Positions 12,565-23,966 of a stretch of DNA of 64,000 bases are shown here, piece after piece. This stretch comes from Polytrichum commune (taxonomy: Eukaryota > Streptophyta > Polytrichopsida > Polytrichales > Polytrichaceae): assembly GCA_950295325.1 (NCBI GenBank), contig OX485803.1:53459554-53523553 (forward strand), given 5' to 3'. Both the position numbers and the translations under genes were made by a program. Position 1 is the stretch's first letter. Each line of letters starts with the position of its first letter. Below the pieces are notes generated by a model that did no database searches, was not told the origin of the DNA, and saw only the letters and a list, made by a program, of their open reading frames with translations.

Positions 12565-12770
12565 ATCCAAGAGCAGAAGATTATCAGAGCTTGTTGCAGA
12601 TTTTTATCCATGAAGGCACAAAGTCATTCGTCGAATGACTTTGTGTCATTCATAATGCTCAATTTTTGTCCATGAGCTGGTCATAAATCAGTTATGTCCA
12701 ATAATCAGCTCAAGTAGATGGATGACTTGTTGTTCCTGCAGCTCGTCATCCACGCTTTTATCATTGGTTC
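12565..12770. repeat. dispersed repeat family R6, copy 1, containing a perfect palindrome
   Basis: Matches 32300-32490 in order: 'gctcacccaagagcagaag'-like start, 'ttgtccat(g/a)agct', 'gctc(a/g)agtag', then 'cttgctgctcc(c/t)gcagctcgtcat'. Copy 1 alone contains a 14+1+14 bp palindrome at 12617-12645, starting CACAAAGTCATTCG. Confidence 0.6.
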
Positions 12771-13124
12771 TCTAGTCCTTTGTTTTTTGATGCGCATTAT
12801 ATTAAAAATCAGTGTTTGGGGGTCGATTATCGGTTCCACATACAGTCAGCAACCAACATTGTTAATGTAGAGGGTTGTCATGAAGGGATTGCGTTGTGGA
12901 ATCTAAGGTCACTTTGCCTACCGCTAGTGCTCCAAGTTTTCATAAGGTTTACAAATATCAATTGCGCGTATTAGAAGTTACCATACGTCTAGCAAACTAT
13001 TGCAAATCATATTTGATATGAGTACGTAGATAGATTTGGGAATTAAGTGTACCCCCAAACATTAAAAACGACAAAATTTATTTATTTTTGTAATTAGCAC
13101 GAGATGTGCCGATGTTTGGGGAGA
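12771..13124. other. gene-free stretch
   Basis: I see nothing recognisable in this stretch. Confidence 0.4.
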
Positions 13125-13322
13125 TTTTTGGGCATAATCGGTCGAGATCCTAGTGTTTCCAAGTCCAACCCGTTACATGTTCACATCCTTCAAACTTTCT
13201 TCATTAATTTGAGGTATATTCTCTAAGTTCCTCTAAAATGATTGATAATTTTCCTAAAGTCTTGAACTTCAATTGGTTCCTCTGTAACTAGCAATCAATT
13301 ATCTCTATTCATTGAGATGTGC
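13125..13322 (+). repeat. dispersed repeat family R7, copy 1
   Basis: Begins TTTTTGGGCATAATCGGTCG, continues through 'atttgaggtatattc' and 'cctctaaaatgat', and ends near 'ctctattcatt'. Other copies are at 22695-22935 (-), 45482-45760 (+), 47495-47700 (-) and 47688-47915 (+). Confidence 0.65.
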
Positions 13323-14174
13323 TATCTACAACACTAGCATGGACCCGCACTATTCCAACTAGTAGCACATATGCGCATGCATTGTGAAGGATGTATACCG
13401 TAGGTTTATAGCAAGTTGGACAAAATATGCCCAATAATTAATTAATTTAAAGAAAAAAAGGCTCAGGCGTCTAAAAAACTAAGCACCTATGTATATAAAT
13501 ATTCATTTCTTTAGGCATATAACATATCCTACATACAATTCCATGTATTGTAACTTATTTTTCATCCATAAATGGAGGCTAAGTACACAACATTAACATG
13601 TGAACAATGCTTTTCTATCTTTTTGTGTTCATGCTAGAGGTCATTTGAAAATTTTGCAAGCATGACCAAGAGATAAAGGCGAATCAGTCATATGCTCCAT
13701 TCCATTGAGGGATTATTTAGTGCTACAAGTGATATTGAAGTTTTGGATACCCGTAACCCAAATTGAGAGAGATGGCACCACATTTCCTAGTATTTAGACA
13801 TTGTAGTGATTTTTTTCCTTTCATTTAGGCCATCTGACTCAATAGTTTCCCAAAACTTAGGCTCAATGATTTTCTACCCAACTTGCTATCAACCTACAAT
13901 ATTTGATGTGGGTTTTTTCCTATCGATCGGCTACTATCTGATTGGGGGCAAATATCTCTTGGATGCCCTTCCGAAAGACACCCATTTAAGCCATTCATTT
14001 CCAAAATCCAATTAATTAATTTGTTATTGAATATCAGTTTCCCCAATTCCTTGGCCATGTGGTCCATCTCCAACACACTTGCCATCGTCCCAAATGTAAG
14101 GAGTGTCATCGGCAACAACCACACGTACATCTTCAACAATGGACACATGCTTGCCATAACTCAAGCAATGCCGA
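13323..14174. other. gene-free stretch
   Basis: AT-rich. Open frames at 13806-14015 (+) and 13894-14157 (-) carry no family signature. Confidence 0.4.
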
Positions 14175-14409
14175 GAGCAAAACAAAAGTGTTCTTTTCAG
14201 ACAAACCATTAACAAGTCGAAACCTTCAAACTCCTCCACAGATTTCACAATTTATCACCAGAGTTGACATGGGAATGTAATGGATAACATGGGAGCAAAA
14301 CAAGAGTGTTATTTCTAGACAAACCATTAACAAGTCAAAATCCTCAAACCCCTCCACAGATTTGGAAACATTTCACCAGAGTTGACATGGGAATGTGATG
14401 TATGGAGTT
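14175..14409. repeat. tandem duplication, 118-bp unit
   Basis: Two units offset by 118 bp share 'gagcaaaacaa', 'agacaaaccattaacaagtc', 'cccctccacagattt' (variant 'ctcctccacagattt') and 'accagagttgacatgggaat'. They lie directly left of the tRNA-Pro gene, on the 3' side of its transcript. Confidence 0.75.
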
Positions 14410-14447
14410 CTTCGATCAACTTAATTTGGTCACATTCAATATGACAT

Positions 14448-14519
14448 GGGGCACTGCGAGAATCGAACTCACGACCTCTCACACCCGAAGCGAGAATCAT
14501 ACCACTAGACCAAGTGCCC
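14448..14519 (-). tRNA. tRNA-Pro (anticodon CGG)
   Basis: The minus strand folds into a complete 72-nt cloverleaf. The acceptor stem is GGGCACT with AGTGCCC, all seven pairs intact, and the discriminator base is C. The D arm contains TGGTCTAGTGGTATGA, a good A box. The anticodon stem is CTCGC/GTGAG around the loop TTCGGGT, giving anticodon CGG. The T arm is GTGAG-TTCGATT-CTCGC, with B box AGTTCGATTCT. No intron is present, and the CCA is not encoded, as expected for a nuclear gene. It is very close to known plant tRNA-Pro. No TTTT run lies within about 70 bases downstream, which is unusual for a Pol III gene. Confidence 0.93.
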
Positions 14520-16302
14520 TCAACAATTTCCTTCTCGGAGCCTGGCCCTCACGCGTCCTTGTGCCAATGGCGTCGGTCTTGCAAGACACACGCGCGCACC
14601 TCAAACATCATCTTTTGAAGACACATTGTTCTATAGTAAAACATGTGGAATTCACAATTGCAGGTGGAATTTTTAAGGTTCATTGCTGCACAGGAACAAT
14701 GTGATTCCATCATTCGATGACTATCATGATTTGAAACGGATGCCAAGCCCAGCAGTTTCAGGATTGAAACAAGTTCGTAAGTAATTTCTGATTGGCTCGA
14801 AGCGCCCACGGATTGAACTCCAGTTTTCTACTTCAGATTTTGTGCAGGCAATTTGTTTCTACCTCGGAACAGCATCGTTGTGACTCGGTTTTTGGGGATC
14901 CCCGACTATTTTATAAAGAAAAAACTAGGTTCTTCCTATGCTCTGTCCATTTTTCTCACCCCATCGCACTAGGCATGTAATGTAAGTACAAGAGGACTTT
15001 TATACTCGCGCTTGAAGATCATCGTGTTCGTCAGAGTCCCTCCGGATGCATGTTGTTTCTTGCGTTGCACCTAACACAATTTGCACCAATACAATTCCCA
15101 TACCTCAGTATGTGATGAGAAAGACTAAAATCCCTCAAGTTTCAAAGCTCAGTACCACTTCCACAATAATCTTCAGTAGGCTAGAGTTTCACAAATTTGG
15201 AAAACTTAACAATGCTCAGAAATGTTTACTAACCCAGATACGATGATAACACACTATTGAAGGTACGAAAAATCTCAACATCTTAGCTACTAACCAAGAG
15301 CATCGAGAGAGGGTTTGAGGATTATTGCACAATAGTATTTATTCTGTGTGATGTGCAAGTAGAAAGAACGGAACTGCTTACTTACAGTGTTTCTTATAAT
15401 TTCACATTATACCTACACAAGATCATTGGAGTGGGAGAAGTTCTACCCGACATTGGGATGAGCGACACAAACATTTTCTCCCTCCTCACGACAAATTTTC
15501 GCAAAAACATAGTACAATGAAATCATCCAAGAATTTCAAACGCATTGTGCATTATTTCCAAACAGCATGCTCGTACTCGGAGAGTTACGATGCACAGAAA
15601 CGCACCTTAAACTAATTTACTCGCACCTCTAATTCGACCAACAAGGTTAATCTTCACCCGATGAAATCTCCAGCAACAAACTGGTGGCGAACATGGAAGT
15701 AATTAAGCTCGAATCGGCTCAACTCGACGTGCAAAACTCGAATGACAATGGAAAAACTGACCCTGAAGATTTTGCATAGGATAGGTGACTGAGAAATGAC
15801 CAGATCAAGACATGAAAGATCTATTGCGACAAACTTGGAAGCATTCAACCAAAATACACTCTAAAATTGTTGGAACACTTGATGAGTGTCCCCCAAATGT
15901 GTGAGGGTCTTGTGAAATACGTTCTTGCAGGGACTATTAGAGGATCTGGATCAACTAATGCAGGTCCTGCCATGTCACCCCAGCCTGTGATTATTTACTA
16001 CGACAAAATCCTTACGAGCGTATGTGTATGAGAGAGAAAACGAGAAAGAGAGAAAGAGAAGGACAATCAACGAGAGTGCAACTGCAAATTGCAGAACCAA
16101 ATGTGTTCTGGAAAGCAAGAACTACACTCTCCTCTAGAATTGCAAGAATGTTTCATATTTACATGTATATATATGTGTGTGTGTATGTGTAGTGCAAGGT
16201 GTAGTGAAGCACGCATGGCGACAACAGGTTTTTGGGACTGGATCTAGATTACCAAGTAGTTACTGCTACCCCAACCTGTTGTTATTAAAATATTTCTCTA
16301 CA
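14520..16302. other. gene-free stretch
   Basis: No recognisable gene or repeat. It ends in a GA-rich zone near 16030-16065 and a short (TG)n/(TA)n zone near 16160-16190. Confidence 0.4.
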
Positions 16303-16305
16303 AGT

Positions 16306-16378
<73 letters not shown>
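16303..16378. repeat. compound microsatellite (GT)n(GA)n
   Basis: About 38 bp of GT units (one interruption) run straight into 38 bp of uninterrupted GA units. It is likely to vary in length between individuals. Confidence 0.95.
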
Positions 16379-16380
<2 letters not shown>

Positions 16381-17396
16381 CACCTGAAATTGCACAAGTA
16401 TATTGAGCAGATTATCCAACCCAGGGGCTTTGAGCGTACAAGGGGACGAAGAAGCTACACACAGCGATGCCCGCGTGAAGAACAGTGAGGCAAGCAGACA
16501 CAGCTAGATTCAACCACTCCACTCTTGCTGACAGAATTAGCCTCCCCCACCCGCTCAACGAGTGCACCACAAGAATCGGACCACTTAGTATCGCCATAGC
16601 CACTTCAACTAATTCCACAGACACACACACACACACAGAGGCACGCACACAACAATCTAGTATAATCTCTCACACACAGATTAGAGAATCCTCAAATCGA
16701 ATACACGAACTAAGTACTTAGCCGCCTTCGAGCTGCAGCAGCAGCTGCTCAATAATCAGCACGTTACGTCCAAAGCACTGGTTATAATCAGATCCAATAC
16801 CTCTCCTCTCCACTCCTCTCCATCTCCAGCAAATCAGGAGTACCTAACTCACACACATTGCTGCAAATCATCAGTGTGCAGCCCAAGAAGCTGACTCATC
16901 ATATGAGACAGGATGAATCTGGCATCAAATTATGTATAGTTCACCAAAACTAATCTGAATCTGACAAACTTAATGTGGCGATGAGAGAGAGAGAGAGATT
17001 CTCTTGAGCTTTCCAGGCAGACTTGAAAATGAAACACAGTGTGGCGGTCAGATTTTTTCCTGTTAAAGCAAAAGATTCATCAGCAAGGAATCTGATCATC
17101 GGACTGCATGCAATGTCCGTGCACAAAGTACAAAATTCCTCCACATACCAAAACTCTGATGACTCGGAGAAATTCTTTCTTTGCATGAAAGCCTAACCTA
17201 CTTCTGAAGGGCACTTGGTTCACACTGCAAATGTGGTTGCGGTCGTGGTTAACCACAATAAATTTACAACTGTAACCACGGTTTTTTTCATTCAAACTTG
17301 TCTTGTGTGAGATCTTTGTGGTTGAGATCGACTGTGGGATCGATCTTCTAATTTGCAATGTATTCTTGGTTTAGGTCTTGGACTCAAGAAGAAATT
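16379..17396. other. gene-free stretch with short microsatellites
   Basis: (CA)n at 16620-16637 and (GA)n at 16983-16999. No recognised gene. Several open frames on both strands have no family signature. Confidence 0.4.
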
Positions 17397-18087
17397 AAGG
17401 TAGACGTGCCTAAATCGAACATAGCAATAGTTTGGACACATGTATTTGAGTGGTATGTGGTTTACTGTAAGTGTGAATTTAAGAACGTACACCAAAAAGT
17501 TACATGCTCAAAAGAGATTGGACCACATGCTCAAAATATGCTAACCATTTGAGGTTCAATAGTCAATGTGATTGGGGGGACGTATATGACCACTCATTGA
17601 GCACAAGAATCTTCACTTTGATAATGAATAAAATATTCATATGAGCTCCAAAATTTATGAAGCTGATGACTACGGGCATAATTTGGATTCGCTTAGCAAC
17701 TCACAATAATTGCATGCTACATATCCTACGAGAATGGTCCAAGATGACCCTAAACTACCGGGTGATAGTGGAGAGGTACCCAGTTCCGAATGGAGTGGTT
17801 GGCGGTTTGATTCCCCACTGTGAAATCTTCTCTCTACTTGACGGGAGAATAAATAAATAAATAAATAAAACCTAGTTAGATAGGTAGGAAGCCAAGAGCC
17901 CACCCACTGCAAGGCAGGCAGTAAAACCAACCTTGCACCAAGAGGATTCTTGAGCAGGGTAGGGCCAACAAGCTCAAATTCATGTTAGATTGCCCAATGT
18001 CAGATTGCCCAATGTTGCTTCTTTTTTTATTATTCCTACGAGAAGTGGGTGCCTAGAGAAAAGTATACGAATAACACACATCTACCC
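17397..18087 (+). mobile_element. MITE family R1 copy interrupted by a SINE
   Basis: The R1 part begins AAGGTAGACGTGCCTAAAT and carries the family words in order: 'tatttgagtgg', 'aagaacgtacaccaaaaagt', 'agagattggaccacatgctc' and 'ttcatatgagctcc'. It is broken after 'tcctacgagaa' (17724-17734) and resumes with a second copy of those 11 bases at 18034-18044, followed by 'gtgggtgcctag', as in the uninterrupted copy at 63340-63715. The right end lies near 'catctacc' at about 18087. Confidence 0.65.
17735..18033 (+). mobile_element. tRNA-type SINE with 11-bp target-site duplication
   Basis: The 5' end reads TGGTCCAAGATGACCCTAAA. A box A-like element, TAGTGGAGAGG, is at 17766-17776, and a box B-like element, GGTTTGATTCC, is at 17804-17814. 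The identical 11-bp duplication tcctacgagaa flanks 17735-18033. An (AATA)n tract at 17849-17870 may be the original tail; 160 more bases and a T-rich end precede the right duplication, so the insertion may be composite. A second copy of the 5' 130 bp is at 35710-35888 on the minus strand. Confidence 0.65.
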
Positions 18088-18373
18088 TGGTTTTCTTTGT
18101 TGGCTTTGGACTGTAGTGTTAAAGTGATATTCTCCTCAACTTTCTCCCTAAACTTATTGGCTTTTAAGCTCTCTATTGATGCCACATGAGCATGAACAAC
18201 CACCTAGAGTAGGATAGTTGATGGGGTAAGGGCCCAAGAGTGATCGTGGGGGGCGGTTAGCATTCACTACGACTTTTCCATGCAAATAGAACCAAGAAAG
18301 TAAACCACAACCATAACCACCCCCTAGTATGAAGAACCCTCGCCTAAAGAAAAGTTTTCCATTACAACCATTC
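18088..18373. other. gene-free stretch
   Basis: I see nothing recognisable in this stretch. The minus-strand open frame at 18154-18489 runs into the R2 palindrome. Confidence 0.4.
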
Positions 18374-18539
18374 ATTGCAACTTGGCCACTGTGACTCATG
18401 CTGAGAAAATGCATAAATATATCGTTTTGGTTGTTAACTGAAGGTTCTTGATACCGGTTTTGGGACAATGAGTAACCAAAATCCTTCAACTAACAACCAA
18501 ATTGATCCAGTTATACATTTTCTTGCCATGAATTGCAAT
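18374..18539. mobile_element. foldback MITE, family R2, copy 2
   Basis: Palindromic. The left arm carries 'gactcatgctgagaaaatg' and 'ttttggttgttaactgaagg'. The right arm carries the complement: 'ccttcaactaacaaccaaa', then 'cattttcttgccatgaattgc'. Homologous to 4115-4272, and both have a 'cattcattgc' left border. Confidence 0.65.
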
Positions 18540-19789
18540 GACCAAATCCCAATGGATAATTGCAGTGCACAAGTTTTATTCTAGTGACTTATGTTAAGTT
18601 TGCATCCACTTTCATTGTTATATATTGAAGTTATGTGTCCTCAAGGTCTCCGAACTATATTGAGCTTTGGTCTTTGTTTAAAACATTGCTTGCGTGGGCC
18701 TCCTACAATCACACACGAGTAGCATGCTGCTATGTACGTTGCAAATCGAGTTTTAGTATGAAGCTCCAACTTGTTACTTCTTTTTTAGACTTTGTGTTTA
18801 TTTAAGTTAGAACTACATAGCCCAAAAGCAAATGCCAAGCGTTTTTCTCACCTCTTTAATTATAAAGAGCACGGTCTCCCACAAATCCCACACAGTTCAA
18901 TGCACTCGTGTCATGTGATTGATGCCTATGACTCATCAACAAATTCGATTGTTTATGCACAAGTGACATTCAACCTCCGATAGTTTGGTGGAAATGGGCC
19001 CACCTTCGGATTCTATGTAATAGTAGCTCTTCTTGTTGGTTGAACCTCAAATCCGTAGGGGGGTTCCAATGTGAAGAGGTACATTTTACATTATTGGGGC
19101 AATGGGAAACGGAGAAAATAATAATAATAATAAATAAATAAATAAATGTGATGTCGTTAGTGCATTTAACTATGTTAAAGTGAATCATGGCATGTGAACT
19201 GGAACTAACATGTGGATGGTTGTTTGTAACAAGTACGGAAAATGCCTTTCAAGCAAGTCAGTTATCGCAACACTTAGATGCTTGAGAAATGGAAAACAAT
19301 TGTGTGCACACAAATAAAATAAAATAAAATAAACATCAATGCTTTTTGTTTGCGCTAATGTGAATGGGAGCCCGTTCTTTCTTACCCTGATCATGTTTTA
19401 CCAAGTGACAAGGTAGGCGTACTTCTTACCTTCCGGGAGGTGGGCTCCTTTAAACAATAGTTTCAAAGGGGGGGGGGGGTGTTTGTGATCTTTTGATGAA
19501 TTGGGTGTGGGTGTTTGAGTACGTGGGGGCAGGTCAACTAGGATTGGTTGTTATCAAGCTTTCTTTTATTTAGGACAAGGTATGTGGGGTATTTTATGGC
19601 TATTTGATTTATGTGTTTCATGAGTTTTTTGACTTCGTGAGGGTTTTTTTTTTAGTTTTCTAGGGCTTTGAGTGTTTGTTTATGTAGGGCTCCTCGTACC
19701 CTTGTTGTGACGGTAATAAGGGGGTTAACATTCCATCTTGTAGTTTTTAACGTTTGAATGAGGGGGTCATATTTGTTTGTTTTTTTCTC
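18540..19789. other. gene-free stretch
   Basis: No gene is recognised. (AATA)n lies near 19118-19147, (AAAAT)n near 19315-19331 and a run of 12 G at 19468-19479. The right part (19480-19789) may be the 3' untranslated tail of the minus-strand LINE that follows. Confidence 0.4.
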
Positions 19790-20907
19790 CTATGCAATAT
19801 TTTGGAATCTATGATGGCAGTAGGTGAATTCTATGAATTTGTATGGTGTTTGATGGGTTTTGGGGGGGTGCATGTATATATGGCTATCTATGGGGGGCCC
19901 TAGTATACATAATATGTCAAATCTTAGGCGGGCCCATGCATGTGCATATGTTGGGGAGGCATGTGAATTGTAATAACCATTCCAGGATTGTGATGTCTTG
20001 GGGCCAATCGTGTTGGTTGCCGGCATTTACTAGGGTATAGCACCTTGTGTGTTTGTTGGATTGGAGTGTGTGTGTTTGGTGCATTGCTTTGTTGTGTTGG
20101 GCTATGCGAAGGCCTTTTATGTGTGGGTGGGGGCAAGTGGAGGTAGGTGTGGCCATGTGTCAATTTTGTGGTTTGGGTAGAGTGTGAAGTTGGGGTTGGG
20201 ATATGCTAGTGGCAGATGATGTTCTTTCGGTGGTTACCCATGTATTGAGCATATCGGAATTTTAAGGTTTGTATAATTTGTGCATCATATATGCCTAAGG
20301 CTTGTCAGAAGTGGTTGAAGAGTTTTGATTGACTTGCTCATTAGACACTCATTTGTTGACATATGTGGATTTAGATTTGCAATTCATAGTTCTAGTTCAA
20401 AGTGGTATTTGTTTATGTAAGTTTGGAGGTTGCAAGTTTCTCCGTGATGTTTGCTTGTTGGGATTCCGTTGAGCCAATAAGGTATGGTGTGTGCAATGTG
20501 TATGTGGGATCTGGGGATTGGTTTGTTGTTGGTGGTTCCTTCGCTTCCTAGTTGGTTTGCGATTTCGTTGCCCAAGATTCCGGTGTGTGCTCTAACTTTT
20601 TGTAACGTTATGTTGTGTTTGGTCCATAGAATTTGGTGGATTATGGCTGAGTAAGTAGTTTGTCGGGGTAGTTGTGTTGGGATGAGGAGGGGAGTCGGAT
20701 GTGATTGTTAATGAGATATATGTTGTTGTGACTATCAGTAAATATGTATGTGTTTTGCGATTGGTATTTTGTGGCGGGTGAGGGCAATGAATATAGTGTA
20801 GAGTTCCAAGCGTAGCATGTTTGGTAGTCCAAGGAGTTTTTCTGCAATATGGAGGTTATTATTTGGACTATATACTCATATATAAGAGAGTAGTCTTTCT
20901 TCAACAA
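19790..20907 (-). pseudogene. decayed LINE (non-LTR retrotransposon) 3' end: RNase H plus C-terminal Cys/His region
   Basis: Read on the minus strand, frame segments at 20907-20641 and 20638-20384 give an RNase H domain. The first has AWNSTLYSLPSP and IFTDSHNNIYLI, the 'tDs' motif. The second has KVRAHTGILGNEIANQLGSE, the classical H-x-G-x-x-G-N-E-x-A-D-type end with Asn in place of Asp. Then come LKFRYAQYMGNHRKNIICH (20286-20230), DTWPHLPP, CPHPHIKGLRIAQHNKA, TLVNAGN, RFDILCILGPP and FIEFTYCHHRF. Together these match the tail of a LINE family ending in a Cys/His knuckle. At least three frame changes and several stops break it, and two knuckle Cys are lost. No reverse transcriptase core remains upstream, so the copy is 5'-truncated, as is usual for LINEs. 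Confidence 0.8.
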
Positions 20908-22694
20908 GACTTTCTCTTTTGCACTTATGTAGTCATAAGTTTACATTTGAATCATGTGCCAAGAAGTACGTCTCATTTGTCTCATTTGGATCCTTTGCTT
21001 TCTTTGTTTTTTGGGTTTTTTCTTTTCTTTTACTAAATCTTTTTGGCATGGGAGAGGTGTACTACACCGTTTAAATGGTATTTGGTGTCACATGCGTAAT
21101 AATATCACTTACTCTAATTTGGGGCATATGCTAAGTTACGCTAATGGCCAACAACTTAACCATTAGTGTCACCTCATGGCACTTGGCGTTCAAGTGTGCT
21201 TATTAATATTTTGGCATGAATATGTTCAATTGTCTTATGAGGTGTAGAGTAGACAAACCTATTTTCGATAACTTAGAACAATTTTGCATGAGTGTAGTAC
21301 AAGTGTGATAAATGAGTGATTTTCACTCGTCTGGAAATTGATATCACAACGTTCCACAAAATAATCCCAATGTATTTCCAAGTTTTGAAATTATTGTAAA
21401 TTTTCAAAGGAAATATTCTCTCTCAACCCATATTCATAGCAAGGTCAACCTATTTCCGATAACCTGGGAGACAGAATACTTGAGCCTTAATTGGAGCCCT
21501 TTACAAGGAACCCAAACCTGTGCCCTTTTAACTTCTTTTTTTCTCATGCCAAATGAGATGGCTACATGATTGTGTGATTATGTATGACTTCTTCCATCAC
21601 GTTAAGGGACTCTATATATTAAGATTGGGCTTGGGGGGGGGGGGGAGGGGGAGGGGCATCGGAAATGGGTATGTTTGCTCTATGCCTATGTTCTACAATG
21701 GTCTACAAATGACACCTGGCATTAGTATGTTCAAAATATCTTCCTATTGCATACTAAAATGAAGAAAAAAAATGACACTTGACATTAGTATGTTGAATAC
21801 TTTTTTTTCCCTTATATACTAAAATGCAAAACTATCATATCAAGTATCCCATTGTGCTATGCAAAATATCAAAATGTAAGTAAAATACACTTTAAAAAGT
21901 TACTTATGTTGACGAATAATAACATATCAGCAATTAGCGGATGTGACACTTTGAGAACCTATAGGCATCTAGTCTAGGCCTTTTGCAAATAGTGTTCGTG
22001 ACACTAAATACCATAAACGGTGTAGTACTAATGAATCGATTGGGCAAGCTCCAGCAAAGCACATAATTCACACAAGAATTTCGTGCGGAAGTGTGGTAAA
22101 ATGGAACGCTAGATCCAAAACTCTCCTCCTTTTAAGGTCAAAAAGGCAATCTATGGATTTTCCCCTCGTGACACCTACTCTTGATTTCAAACACATACAT
22201 GTAGCATTTGTGGAATTCTCCAAAGGTGTGGGAGGCTTTTCAGCCTTGGTGAGCCCAAAGCCATCCAGTCATGGTTGAATCCCCAAAGGGACGGAATATC
22301 ATGGGCAACATCAAAGCGCAAAATTTGAGGTCCTCCTTTCTCTGTACGAATTCACCATAGCGATCGATGATGGGCTTCCATATAAAGATGCAAATTGCGT
22401 AGACATGTAGGACAACTCTGAGAAAAGCAACGATTTCCCTACCAAAAGTTCGACATCGTGGCTAGGCATTGGATCTCACATTAATTTAATCACACCTATT
22501 CACTCAGAGTGTGGTGAGAGGGATTTGATTGATACCGTATGTTGATTGTCTCATTGGATTCGGAGGCCATGCCAGTCATAATACTTGTTCGTCATATCTC
22601 ACAAATTACTTACTGAAAGATTTTACACACTGCCAAGTCTTTGGTTGACAAAATATGACCATAATTATCTTGTCAAAGTACATAAGCTTTGGTT
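20908..22694. other. gene-free stretch
   Basis: No gene recognised. A run of 13 G lies at 21633-21645. Open frames are short and unfamiliar. Confidence 0.4.
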
Positions 22695-22935
22695 GAATCC
22701 CACACTGGTCATTTCGCATTCCTGGAGCAGGGATCGGGGAGAACCGGCGGTTAGTTACAGATGAACTGGTCGAGGTTGAGAAATAACCGGTAGAAGTTCG
22801 AGACTTCAAAGAATTACTGATCATTTTAGAGGAATCTATAGAATATGCCTCAAATGAATAAAGCAAAACCAGAAGATGTCAACATGTAACTGGTTGGATT
22901 TTTGAATCACTAGGATCTTGACTGACTATGCCCAA
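22695..22935 (-). repeat. dispersed repeat family R7, copy 2
   Basis: Its reverse complement begins 'gtttttgggcatag', continues 'gatcctagtg', 'gaggcatattctatag', 'cctctaaaatgatcag' and 'ctaccggttatttctcaa', and ends 'cggttctcccc'. A short frame reading YSIDSSKM is also open in the copy at 45482-45760. Confidence 0.65.
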
Positions 22936-23966
22936 AAACTTCCCGGGCACTGTCCTGGAGTAAACAAGACTCGAGAGTTAATTTTGCCTGCTGACCTTAG
23001 ACATCAGAACTTGCACAAGTGTCCAAGCAGTCCAAGCATATCACAAATATCAAGGACTTTCCAAATTGAAGAGATGCACAAGCACCTGCACGAAATTCCA
23101 TACATTAAAGGACACGCTAATCAGCTGTTTGGAACAAAAATCATTGCAAAAAGGACAGGCTGTAAACAATGAGTTCCCAAGCTCCTTTGAAGTTTTCGAG
23201 CACACATCGTAGATGACCAGCACTACATGCAAAGTAAGCAGGATGCATGAGCAGACACTTGTAAGGCTTAAACACTTGTCGATGAAAATCTGTATATGAA
23301 TTATATCACAAGGAAGATTTTGTCTGAACCTCCAGTCCCACCTTAAATCAGACATTAATTCAACCCATTTGAGCCCTGCAAGAGGGCTGTTATAGAAGAA
23401 ACTCAACTGTCTTCAGTCTTGTCTATGTTACATATAGGCACTTGCCATGATAAAGCTGCAACCTAACCCGTAAATGGATCTCTTCATTATTCCTCATCTT
23501 CTCTCCTCAATCACCAGCCCTAGCAGAATTAGCTGGTGCATTTTTCTTTCTGTCTTTCTTTCTTTCTATAGAAGTAATCTACACTCTTCCTCTATGTACA
23601 TGGCTATCCTAGCAGAAAGGATCCCAATAGGACCTTTTTTTCCTCTTGTGATTTTCCATCTGCTGGACTGAGACCTTGAAAGCCTTGAAGGTCTCAACAT
23701 AGAGAAGGAAGCAGAGGGACGGTAAAACTAAGAGCTCACCAATCTTGTACAAGTAGCTGACCAGGAAGAAGAAGCTTCATAGCTTCATCTGACTGTACAA
23801 TCTCTAAAAGTAGAGGGACTAAGTAAACAAAAGAGGAGAACAGGGGTGTCAAAACATCAACAATTAATGAGCAGTGGATGATGAGGAAGTTGTGAACTCC
23901 ACAAACACATGTCCAGATAGTCGTGAGGGCCATAGGTAACCCCATGAAGATTCGAGGTATTTATAA
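22936..23966. other. downstream flank of the GST-hemerythrin gene
   Basis: No family-like open frame. The part next to 23967 should be 3' UTR of the minus-strand gene. Composition resembles transcribed non-coding DNA rather than the surrounding repeats. Confidence 0.35.

Noticed and set aside
22936-23966. Extra exons of the GST-hemerythrin gene downstream of 23967
   Set aside because: The last exon ends in an in-frame stop after a full hemerythrin bundle. A GT follows by chance, but no downstream frame extends the family homology.
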